A stretch of DNA of 64,000 bases, from positions 1-64,000 of the forward strand of contig NZ_QLMJ01000001.1 in NCBI RefSeq assembly GCF_003259845.1, read 5' to 3'. The position numbers and the translations under genes are program-made. The notes beneath the pieces were generated by a model. That model saw only the letters and a program-made list of their open reading frames with translations, did no database searches and was not told where the DNA came from. The stretch's first letter is position 1; every line of letters starts with the position of its first letter. Of the stretch, positions 25,276 through 32,769 are shown in pieces. This DNA is from Actinoplanes lutulentus. Lineage in GTDB: Bacteria; Actinomycetota; Actinomycetes; Mycobacteriales; Micromonosporaceae.

Positions 25276-26079
25276 GTGTATCAGAGCGTCCGGGTGGCAG
25301 TCCTCTTCGGCGGACAGAACACCAAGCACGCCGTCAGCGTCGTGACGAACCTCGATCGCTCCCGATATCGGGTCATCCCCGTTCGTATCGCGGCCGACGG
25401 ACGGTGGTCCGCCGGATTCGGTACGCCGGACGGGCCGATCGACGAGTCGGTGCTGCGGCTGCTGACTCCGGACCACCCGCCGGGTGTGAGCGTTGCCGAG
25501 AGTCTCTTCGCGACGATCGGGGTGATCCTGCGCGAGGCTGACCTGGTCTTTCCCGTTCTGCACGGCGTCCACGGCGAGGACGGCACCGTGCAGAACCTGC
25601 TCGATCAGGCTGGCATCCGATACGTCGGCAATCCTGCTGCGGCCTGCGCCACCGCGATGGACACGGCACTCACCCGGCGGATCCTCACCGCCCGCGGCAT
25701 CGCGGCCGACGGCGCGGTGATCGGCCGGGACATCGATGTCGGGGTCCTGGAGACGCCTGACGGGCACCTGATCGCCAGCGCTCCGCGGGAGACCGGTGAC
25801 CTCGCGGTGCCGGCCGGCCTGGATCAGGACACCACCGCCCGGCTCAAGGGCACGGCGGTACGGGTCTTCCGGGAGCTCGGCTGTGCCGGGATGCTGCACG
25901 TCGGCTTCGTCGTCGCGCCGGACTCGACGGTGAGCGTCAAGCAGGTCAGCACCATGCCGGGCATGGCATCGGGGTCACGGTTCCCGCTGATGTGGACGGC
26001 CGGCGGCATCTCCTATACGGAGCTGCTCGACATCCTGATCCGGACCGCCCGCCGAGGCAAGATCGATGCCACGACCTGA
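25276..26079 (+). CDS. Internally deleted D-Ala-D-Ala ligase-like protein
   Basis: A 267-aa Ddl relative, about 70 residues short. Start (VRVAVLFGGQNTKH), middle (VFPVLHGVHGEDGTVQ) and end (GGISYTELLDILIRTA) are clear Ddl landmarks. The ATP-grasp loop with its Lys and Gly/Ser-rich turn is absent: the text jumps from AADGAVIGRDI to VGVLETPDG. The substrate Glu is Lys (NTKHAVS) and E-x-N-T reads KQVST. It cannot work as a normal ligase. The frame is intact, so this is an in-frame remodelling rather than a simple wreck. GTG 25276 follows GGAG at good spacing; GTG 25267 is an alternative. Its 3' end overlaps the convergent regulator by 105 bp. Confidence 0.72.
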   Translation: MYQSVRVAVLFGGQNTKHAVSVVTNLDRSRYRVIPVRIAADGRWSAGFGTPDGPIDESVLRLLTPDHPPGVSVAESLFATIGVILREADLVFPVLHGVHGEDGTVQNLLDQAGIRYVGNPAAACATAMDTALTRRILTARGIAADGAVIGRDIDVGVLETPDGHLIASAPRETGDLAVPAGLDQDTTARLKGTAVRVFRELGCAGMLHVGFVVAPDSTVSVKQVSTMPGMASGSRFPLMWTAGGISYTELLDILIRTARRGKIDATT

Positions 26080-27432
26080 CCAGGTCAGCTCCCGATGCCA
26101 CAGCAGGTCGCAGAGCACCTGAACACCGCGGGTCAGGTGGCGGCGATAGGTGCTGAACGGCAGGCCGAGGCGCTGGGCCGCCGCGTCCTGGGTAGGTGCG
26201 GTGCCCAGATAGGTGGTGGTCAAGGCCCGGTGCGCCTTGCCCTCGCGAGGGTCGTCCCCCAGCGTGTCGATCGCGGATCGCAGCACGGCCCGTAACGCCA
26301 CCGCCGGCACCTGTTCCGTCGTGGCGAGCGCCATCCGGCTGTGCACCAGCGGATTCTCGGCGAGCAGGTCGAGGCGCCGCCACTCCCGCAAGGCGCCACG
26401 CACCGCCGCATCGAATGCCGGGCGGGCCAGGCTGCCCGTGGACTCGGTGCGGGCGACCAGGTCGCGGACAGCATCGTGACGTGCCGGGTCCCGCCATCGC
26501 AGTTCGGATCGCACGGCGTGGCGCAGGTACGGCCGCACCCGAACGCCGCCGGCATCACCGTCGGCAAAAGGCTGATCGCGGAGCCATCGCAGCAGCGCCA
26601 CCGCGTCGCCGTCCACGACTGCGGCGCGCAACTGTCGTTCGGTGAGCCGATCGGCGTACGCGCAGATCTCCACCGCCTGACGGTGCGCCGGCGACGGCAG
26701 GTCGGCGAGCACGTGCCGTACCAGCGCCTGGCCCACGTCGAGACGCACGTCGTGGTCGTCGCGGCCGTCCGCGATCGCCTCCGCGGCAAGGCGCATCGCC
26801 AGCGGATGACCGCAGCCGAGTTCACGCAGCAGCGGGCGGGCCGCGGGCGGGACCGCCGCGTTGTCCAGCCACAGCTCCGTCTCGGTCGTGTCGAACTCCA
26901 CGATCCGCAGCAACCGGGTCACTTTGCGCCAGCCCGGATCGGTGGTCCACACGACGTCCGGTCCGGCGCGGCCGGCCAGCGCCACGACCGTACCCAAGGG
27001 AAGGCCGGGGAGAAACTCCTCGCGCAACCACGACGCGGCCGGCGACCACTGCTCGACGTCGTCGAGCACCAGCACCGGCGCGGGCTTCGCGCCCAGGCGC
27101 AGCGGACGGGCGCTGAGCACCGCAGCGACCGCGCCGACCGGATCACACCGGTCCAGTCTCACCACCGTCCGCCCGGCCGCCTCGGCGTCGGCAGCGAACT
27201 GCCGCAGCACTGTCGACTTTCCGATACCGGCGGCGCCGTGCAGATAGACGACGGCGCACGGCGACGACCCGGCCAGCGCGGCCCGGAACACCCCCAGCTC
27301 GGTGTCGCGGCCGATGAAGGCCCCGCTTCGCTCGGCGCGCAGGGTCTCGGCCAGCCGGGGTGTCTCGTCACGCCGGCCGATGACATCGACAGCACGGCCC
27401 GGCACCTGGTCAGCCGGCGGGAGTCCCCGCAT
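25975..27432 (-). CDS. AAA+ ATPase regulator with C-terminal helix-turn-helix
   Basis: A 485-aa protein. FIGRDTELGVFRAAL and YLHGAAGIGKSTVLRQF form the P-loop region, APVLVLDDVEQW is Walker B, and the C-terminus contains AAAQRLGLPFSTYRRHLTRG, a helix-turn-helix seen in actinobacterial AAA+ regulators. It is probably a transcription factor driven by ATP or a ligand, acting within the cluster. ATG 27432 is chosen because GGAGG lies upstream. The last 35 codons overlap the convergent ligase-like gene, and that tail (DLASAGGPDQDVEQLR) does not resemble the rest, so the true C-terminus may once have been shorter. Confidence 0.78.
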   Translation of the reverse strand: MRGLPPADQVPGRAVDVIGRRDETPRLAETLRAERSGAFIGRDTELGVFRAALAGSSPCAVVYLHGAAGIGKSTVLRQFAADAEAAGRTVVRLDRCDPVGAVAAVLSARPLRLGAKPAPVLVLDDVEQWSPAASWLREEFLPGLPLGTVVALAGRAGPDVVWTTDPGWRKVTRLLRIVEFDTTETELWLDNAAVPPAARPLLRELGCGHPLAMRLAAEAIADGRDDHDVRLDVGQALVRHVLADLPSPAHRQAVEICAYADRLTERQLRAAVVDGDAVALLRWLRDQPFADGDAGGVRVRPYLRHAVRSELRWRDPARHDAVRDLVARTESTGSLARPAFDAAVRGALREWRRLDLLAENPLVHSRMALATTEQVPAVALRAVLRSAIDTLGDDPREGKAHRALTTTYLGTAPTQDAAAQRLGLPFSTYRRHLTRGVQVLCDLLWHRELTWSGRGIDLASAGGPDQDVEQLRIGDAAGRPHQREP

Positions 27433-27633
27433 GATCGCCTCCACGACGGATGTGATGTCGCGGGAGTCCGTCCTGCTCGGGCGGGACTGCACCGCGCCGG
27501 CAACCGGCGCGCACACCGAGATCTCGGGCGCTGCGGATCCGGGCCGGACAGGACGCGACCATACCCGAGGCGATCAGCGGCTCAGCGGGTGAACAGGAAG
27601 TGACCTTCCCGGTGAGCATCGGATCGGGCCAGG

Positions 27634-28791
27634 ATGCCGCGCGTGTCAGATGATCCTCACGATGCCGGCGAGACGGCGGCCACGACGGCCGAAGCTGTCG
27701 TCGACCTGAACGCGATCGCCCACAACACTCGGCTGCTGCGCTCGGCCGCGGCGCCTGCCGCGATGATGGCGGTGGTGAAGGCAGACGGTTTCGGCCACGG
27801 CGCGGCGCAGGTCGCCCAGGCGGCGCTGGCGTCCGGCGCGACCTGGCTCGGGGTCGCCCACGCCGCCGAGGCGCTCGCCCTGCGCAAGTCCGGATTCACC
27901 GCTCCCCTGCTGTTCTGGCTGCCGCCGCCACCCGACGCCGTGGATGCGGTGCTCGCCGCCGGCATCGACGTCTCGGTCGGATCGGTGAGCGGGCTGCAGG
28001 CCGTGGCCGACGCCGCAGCCCGCACCGGCACGGTCGCCGGCGTTCATCTCAAAATCGACTCGGGAATGTCCCGCGGCGGTGCCCCGGCCGAGGTGTGGGG
28101 CCGGCTGTTCACCTGGACACACCAGTTCCAGGATGCCGGGCTGCTGATAGCGCGGGGCCTGTGGACCCATCTCGCCAGCGCCGAGGAGACCGGCAGCGCC
28201 GCCCTGCACATCCAGATGAACGACTTCCGTACCGCCATCGAGGCCGCGCGGGCAATCGGCCTGAGCTCGGTGATCTTGCATGTCGCGAACTCCGCCGCCG
28301 CGCTGCACACGCCACAAGCGCGCTTCGACCTGGTCCGGCCGGGACTGTCGTTGTACGGCATCGAACCGGTCCCCGGCCGCACCTTCGGTCTGCGGCCGGC
28401 GATGACGGTGCGGGCACCGGTCGTGCTCACCAAGCGGGTGCCGGCGGGCACCGGCGTCTCCTTCGGGCCGGACTACTACACCAGCCGCGAGACCACACTG
28501 GCGCTGGTGCCGCTCGGTTTCGCCGACGGGGTTCCCCGCCGGGCGAGCAACCGCGGCGAGTTCTCAATCCGTGGTGTGCGCTGCCGGGTCGCCGGGCGCA
28601 TCAGCATGGACCAGGTCGTGCTCGATGTCGGTGATCTGCCGGTACGCGAGGGTGACACCGCCGTCATGTTCGGGCCGGGCGCCGGCGGCGAGCCCACCGT
28701 CAGCGAGTGGGCGCTCTGGGGTGACACCACCGCCAACGAGGTCCTCACGAGGATCGGTCCCCGCGTCACCCGGCGGTACCTGCCCCTGTGA
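27634..28791 (+). CDS. Alanine-racemase-like PLP protein lacking the catalytic tyrosine
   Basis: A 385-aa fold-III PLP protein. The PLP lysine is present (VVKADGFGHG, Lys49), as are HLKIDSG, the Arg of LVRPGLSLYG, VANSAA and RISMDQ. Three tyrosines conserved in alanine racemases are Phe: F53 in KADGFGHG, F296 in PLGFADG and, most important, F277 in GVSFGPDYY. F277 occupies the place of Tyr265 of the Geobacillus enzyme, the second catalytic base. Normal two-base racemisation is therefore unlikely, while PLP chemistry such as aldol cleavage or transamination remains possible. ATG 27634 is used; GTG 27643 with AGGA upstream is an alternative. It may act with the ligase-like pair or serve as a drug decoy. 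Confidence 0.85.
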   Translation: MPRVSDDPHDAGETAATTAEAVVDLNAIAHNTRLLRSAAAPAAMMAVVKADGFGHGAAQVAQAALASGATWLGVAHAAEALALRKSGFTAPLLFWLPPPPDAVDAVLAAGIDVSVGSVSGLQAVADAAARTGTVAGVHLKIDSGMSRGGAPAEVWGRLFTWTHQFQDAGLLIARGLWTHLASAEETGSAALHIQMNDFRTAIEAARAIGLSSVILHVANSAAALHTPQARFDLVRPGLSLYGIEPVPGRTFGLRPAMTVRAPVVLTKRVPAGTGVSFGPDYYTSRETTLALVPLGFADGVPRRASNRGEFSIRGVRCRVAGRISMDQVVLDVGDLPVREGDTAVMFGPGAGGEPTVSEWALWGDTTANEVLTRIGPRVTRRYLPL

Positions 28792-28801
28792 AGACCTGGC
28801 A

Positions 28802-28830
28802 CGTCCACCCACCGTCGATACCCAATTGAT
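28802..28830 (+). promoter_or_regulatory. Triple SARP-type box for the P450 operon
   Basis: Heptamers CGTCCAC, CGTCGAT and AATTGAT at an exact 11-bp period. The last one ends 23 bp before GTG 28853. Confidence 0.55.
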
Positions 28831-28852
28831 GTCCGCCGGATGTCCTGAAACG

Positions 28853-30277
28853 GTGTTGGCACAAAACCTGATCACGTTCGCAGATCTCCCCGGGCCGCCC
28901 AGCCTGCCGCTGGTCGGCAACAAGCTCGCTCTGGCCCGCGCCGGCGGGCCGAACCACGCGTTTCAGCAGTGGTGTGACCGCTACGGGCCCACCTATCGGC
29001 TGCGGCTGCCCGCGCCGACCGTGGTCACCGCCGACCCGTTGCTGGTCGACCAGGTGCTCAAGCAGCGGCCGGAAACGTTCCGGCGCAGCCCTCGCGTCAC
29101 CTCGACGCTGCAAGGCCTCGGCATCCACGGCGTGTTCACCGCTGAAGCAAGTGAATGGCATCGGCTACGCCGGGTGGCCACCCGCAGTCTCAACGCCGCC
29201 CATCTCAACACGTACTTCGACACGATGACCCGTACCGCCGAGCGGGTCCGGCGCCGATGGCACGACGCTGCGGCAACGGGCGAACGCATCGACGTCCTCG
29301 ACGAAATGATGCGCTACACGCTGGATGTCACGGTGGGCCTCGCGGTCGGACACGACCTCAACGCCGTCGAGAACCGCGACGGCGGGCTGCCGGCCCGGCT
29401 GCCCGAACTGTTCCCGGAGATCGGCCGGCGACTGTACGCGCCGCTCCCCTATTGGAAGTTCCTCAACGGCGCGCGCCGCCGGCGTCTGGCAGAGACGATG
29501 AGCGAACTGGACGCCCTAGTCGCCGAGCAGTTCCAGGTGGCAAAAGCCCGCGTCGCCGGCGGGGCGAGCCCGGCCAACTTCCTCGAGGCCCTCGCAGCCC
29601 CCGTCGACGGCGAGCCTGAACTCAGCCACGCCGAACTGGTCGGCAACGTGCTGACCATGCTGCTCGCGGGCGAGGACACCACCTCGGCGACCGCCGCATG
29701 GACCCTGCACTACCTCGCCAACGATCCGCAGATGCTGCGCCGGGTCCGCGCCGAGGCGCAGACCGTGCTTGGTGACCGCCCCTTCGCCGGCGATCCGGGC
29801 ACGCTGCGCAAGCTCGAACTCGCCGGCGCCGCGGTGCGCGAGGCGGTCCGGATGCGGCCGGTCGCGCCGTATCTCGCGATGCAGGCCCTGCACGACGTCG
29901 TGCTCACCGGGCAGGACGGGCCGCTGCGGATCGACTCGGGCACCATCGTGTTCGTCCTGCTCAGTCGCGGCGCACGCCACGACACCGACCGCTTCGGCGA
30001 GCCTGACGAGTTCCGCCCGCAGCGCTGGCTCGGCGCGGACCCCGAGGCGACCGGCGGCACAGCGCCCTTCCTGCCGTTCGGCGGCGGTCCGCGGTTCTGC
30101 CCCGGCCGTAATCTGGCAATCGTGGAGACCACGCTCGTCACCTCGATGCTGTGCCGCGAGTTCGATCTCGAACCGGACACCACGACCGGCTCGGTCGGTG
30201 AACGCACCGCGTTCAGCGTCTTCCCCACCAATCTGTTCGTCCGGGCGCGGCTGCCGCAACCGGCGAACCCGGAATGA
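28853..30277 (+). CDS. Cytochrome P450
   Basis: A 474-aa soluble P450. It begins with LPGPPSLPLVGNKLALA and has the oxygen-binding I-helix motif LLAGEDTTSATAAW, the ExxR motif in REAVRMRP, and the heme-binding loop FGGGPRFCPG with the Cys ligand. The proline-rich opening and GEDTTS helix resemble eukaryote-like bacterial fatty-acid or terpenoid hydroxylases more than the short macrolide P450s. GTG 28853 is preferred over ATG 28829, because the latter lies inside the regulatory box; the transcript may be leaderless. No ferredoxin gene is adjacent, so electrons must come from elsewhere. It overlaps the adenylating enzyme by 4 bp. Hydroxylation of the acyl or amino-acid part is inferred. Confidence 0.9.
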   Translation: MLAQNLITFADLPGPPSLPLVGNKLALARAGGPNHAFQQWCDRYGPTYRLRLPAPTVVTADPLLVDQVLKQRPETFRRSPRVTSTLQGLGIHGVFTAEASEWHRLRRVATRSLNAAHLNTYFDTMTRTAERVRRRWHDAAATGERIDVLDEMMRYTLDVTVGLAVGHDLNAVENRDGGLPARLPELFPEIGRRLYAPLPYWKFLNGARRRRLAETMSELDALVAEQFQVAKARVAGGASPANFLEALAAPVDGEPELSHAELVGNVLTMLLAGEDTTSATAAWTLHYLANDPQMLRRVRAEAQTVLGDRPFAGDPGTLRKLELAGAAVREAVRMRPVAPYLAMQALHDVVLTGQDGPLRIDSGTIVFVLLSRGARHDTDRFGEPDEFRPQRWLGADPEATGGTAPFLPFGGGPRFCPGRNLAIVETTLVTSMLCREFDLEPDTTTGSVGERTAFSVFPTNLFVRARLPQPANPE

Positions 30278-31680
30278 GAGCATCCATGTCTGACACCCCG
30301 CAGGTTCTCGCGCTCTTCCGAGACGCCGCCAGTAGCGTTCCTGCGTACGCACGATTCCTGCACGACAACGGAATCGACCCCGCCGCGGTCGACGAGGCGT
30401 CGGCGATCCCGCTGATGACCAAGGCCGGATACCACCAGCGTTATCCGCTGCCGGACCGCTGCCGGGGCGGTCGCCTCGATGCCGCCGCCGTGGTCGCCCT
30501 GTCCTCGGGTTCCTCCGGCCAGCCGACCGTGTGGCCGCGGTCGGAGCCCGATGAGCTACCCGTCATCGCCCGCTTCGAGCAGGTCTTCCGGGACGGTTTC
30601 CGCGCCGCCGAGCGCAGCACTTTGGCCGTGGTCTGTTTCGCGTTGGGCAACTGGGTCGGCGGCATGTACACGGTCGCCGCCTGCCGCAAACTGGCGGCCT
30701 CCGGCTACCGGATCACGGTGGCCGCGCCCGGCAACGACATCGACGAGATCCTGCGGGTGGTCGAAGAACTGGGCGGGCACTACGACCAGACGGTGCTGCT
30801 GGGTTATCCACCCTTCGTCAAGAACATCATCGACGCCGGCATCGCCCGTGGCGTCGACTGGTCAGCGTATGACATCAAACTCGTGCTGGCCGGCGAGGTC
30901 TTCAGCGAGCAGTGGCGTGATCTGGTGGCCGGCCGGGCCGGCATCGCGGATCCGGAGACAGCGATCGCGGCGTTGTACGGCACGGCGGACGCCGGTGTCC
31001 TGGGCAACGAGACCCCGCTGAGCGTACGGATCCGCCGGTTCCTGGCCGAGCGGCCCGACATCTCCTCGAAGGTATTCGGCGATTCCCGGCTGCCGACCCT
31101 GGTGCAGTACGACCCGGTGGCCCGGCTGTTCGAGGCCATGCCGGACGGAACTCTCACCTTCAGCGCCGACGGGACTGTTCCCCTGGTGCGGTACCACATC
31201 GCTGACGAGGGTGGCGTGCTGCCGTTCGACGAATTCATGGCGACCTGCCGTGACCACGGATTCGACCCGGGCGAGGGCCCCGACCTGCCGTTCGTCTACG
31301 TGTTCGGCCGCTCGCTGTTCACGGTCTCGTTCTTCGGCGCGAACGTCTACCCGGAGAACATCACGGTGGGTCTGGAACGCCCGGAGATCAGCGGGTGGAC
31401 GACGGGCCGGTTCGTGTTGCGGACCGTCGATGACGCCAACCAGGACCGCCGGCTCTCCGTGGTGGTGGAGCTCGCGCCGGGTGCGGAGGCAAGCGAACAG
31501 CGGCGGGTGCTCGCCGCCGAGTCGATCCGGGCCGTGCTGCTGCGGCTCAACAGCGAGTTCGCCCATTACGTGCCGGCGGCGTACCGGACACCGCAGGTCG
31601 AGCTGCGCCCCGCGGACGATCCGGAGTTCTTCCCCCGTGGGGTCAAGCACCGCTACACCCGTCCCCCGGTGAGTTCCTGA
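30274..31680 (+). CDS. PaaK-like adenylate-forming enzyme
   Basis: A 468-aa enzyme of the phenylacetate-CoA-ligase type. The nucleotide loop is LSSGSSGQPTVWPR, the adenine-binding motif YGTADAG, the hinge region VFGRSLFTVSFFGANVYPEN, and the C-terminal catalytic Lys is in RGVKHRYTR. It activates a carboxylic acid as an acyl-adenylate and passes it to CoA or a carrier protein. With a stand-alone ACP and ketosynthase in the cluster it is the best candidate for loading a starter acid. The ATG overlaps the P450 stop (ATGA), so the two are coupled; ATG 30286 is an alternative. Confidence 0.85.
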   Translation: MRASMSDTPQVLALFRDAASSVPAYARFLHDNGIDPAAVDEASAIPLMTKAGYHQRYPLPDRCRGGRLDAAAVVALSSGSSGQPTVWPRSEPDELPVIARFEQVFRDGFRAAERSTLAVVCFALGNWVGGMYTVAACRKLAASGYRITVAAPGNDIDEILRVVEELGGHYDQTVLLGYPPFVKNIIDAGIARGVDWSAYDIKLVLAGEVFSEQWRDLVAGRAGIADPETAIAALYGTADAGVLGNETPLSVRIRRFLAERPDISSKVFGDSRLPTLVQYDPVARLFEAMPDGTLTFSADGTVPLVRYHIADEGGVLPFDEFMATCRDHGFDPGEGPDLPFVYVFGRSLFTVSFFGANVYPENITVGLERPEISGWTTGRFVLRTVDDANQDRRLSVVVELAPGAEASEQRRVLAAESIRAVLLRLNSEFAHYVPAAYRTPQVELRPADDPEFFPRGVKHRYTRPPVSS

Positions 31681-31687
31681 CCGGGGC

Positions 31688-31712
31688 GGTGGCCGCCCGT
31701 CGGGCGGCCACC
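31688..31712. terminator. Hairpin between convergent PaaK-like and SARP genes
   Basis: GGTGGCCGCCCG and CGGGCGGCCACC form a perfect inverted repeat around a single T, so the real loop opens the innermost pairs. No T-tract. Confidence 0.6.
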
Positions 31713-31723
31713 GGCCCGCGGGA

Positions 31724-32614
31724 TCAGCGCACCAGGCGGCGGCGTGACACCCACACCGAGCGGCGGCGGTGGTGCTCGGGTCCGCGCGGCGGCCGCCGGT
31801 CGGCGGGTGCCTGGGCGGATCCTCCGGCGAGGATCTGGTTCATCGCCTCCCGCAGCCGGGTGCCCGGTTCGATGCCCAGCTCGTCCACCAGCGCCCGCCG
31901 GGACCGGCGGTAGTGTGCCAGCGCCTCGGCGGTGCGGCCGGTGCCGTGCAGCGCGGTCATGTAGAGCGCCTGCACTTCCTCCCACAAGGGATTGGCGGCG
32001 GCCATTGCCATCAGGTCGGGTAGGACGTCGCGGTACCGGCCGAGCAGGATCTGGTTCTCGATCAGGTCGAGGTGCGCGGTCGCGACGCACTGCTCGAGAC
32101 GGGCGCGCTGGCCTTCGGCGTACGGGCCTTGCACGCCCGCGAGTGGCCGGCCGTCGGGAAGTGCCAAGGCGGCGCTCAGCTCGGCGGCGGCTCCGTGGCG
32201 ATCCCCGCGCCGACCGGCGAGGGAGGCTCGGACGCTGTGTGCCCGGAATCGGTTCACATCCACGGCGTCCTCGGGGACGTGCAGCACGTACCCACCGGTG
32301 CCTGACTCCAGGCGGGTTCCCTGCGGGCCTTCGTCCTGCAGCACTCGCCGCAGGCGGTAGATGTATGTGCGCAGGGTGGTGACCGCCGAACGCGGCGGTT
32401 CGTCGCCCCACAGACCGCTGATCATTTCGTCGAGAGTGACCATGGTGCCGGCTCGCAGCAGCAGCATGGCGAGCGTGCCGCGCTGCTGCGGGGACCCGAT
32501 GTCCACCTCGGTGCCGGTCCGCGGTGCGCCACGCTCCGCCGGCGCACCACGCCATGCCTGGACAGGCCCCAAGAGGCTGAAGCTGAGTGTGGTTGATGGT
32601 GCGGTGTCAAGCAT
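31724..32614 (-). CDS. SARP-family activator (small, DnrI-size)
   Basis: A 296-aa SARP. The N-terminal winged helix-turn-helix reads GSPQQRGTLAMLLLRAG, then TYIYRLRRVLQDEG, and is followed by the bacterial transcriptional activation domain (LPDGRPLAGVQGPYAEGQR ... YRRSRRALVDELGIEPG). SARPs activate antibiotic clusters by binding heptamer direct repeats with an 11-bp period that overlap the -35 region; exactly such repeats are spread through this window. The start ATG lacks a clear ribosome-binding site. It is divergent from the second amidohydrolase gene, and a box lies between them. It is a strong candidate for the pathway-specific activator. Confidence 0.93.
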   Translation of the reverse strand: MLDTAPSTTLSFSLLGPVQAWRGAPAERGAPRTGTEVDIGSPQQRGTLAMLLLRAGTMVTLDEMISGLWGDEPPRSAVTTLRTYIYRLRRVLQDEGPQGTRLESGTGGYVLHVPEDAVDVNRFRAHSVRASLAGRRGDRHGAAAELSAALALPDGRPLAGVQGPYAEGQRARLEQCVATAHLDLIENQILLGRYRDVLPDLMAMAAANPLWEEVQALYMTALHGTGRTAEALAHYRRSRRALVDELGIEPGTRLREAMNQILAGGSAQAPADRRPPRGPEHHRRRSVWVSRRRLVR

Positions 32615-32684
32615 GCCGGAAGGCTATGAGCGAGGCCGGTAAGAATCCTTTTCAAGTTCTGAACGCGGCATTCAGCGGGACCCT

Positions 32685-32702
32685 TGTCGACCTGCCGTCG
32701 AT
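32685..32702 (+). promoter_or_regulatory. SARP-type box for the second amidohydrolase
   Basis: TGTCGAC-CTGC-CGTCGAT, 67 bp upstream of the start codon. Confidence 0.58.
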
Positions 32703-32769
32703 TTCGGTGTGCCAGAAATACGACAGGACCGGATGTACAACGCGCCGGCACTGGGGAAGGAAACACCGA

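Noticed and set aside
24099..28791. A D-cycloserine biosynthetic cluster
   Set aside because: The hydroxyurea- and O-ureidoserine-forming enzymes of that pathway are absent; only the resistance-type logic is shared.
28829..28852. ATG 28829 as the P450 start
   Set aside because: It lies within the last heptamer of the regulatory box, and the conserved P450 N-terminus begins after GTG 28853.
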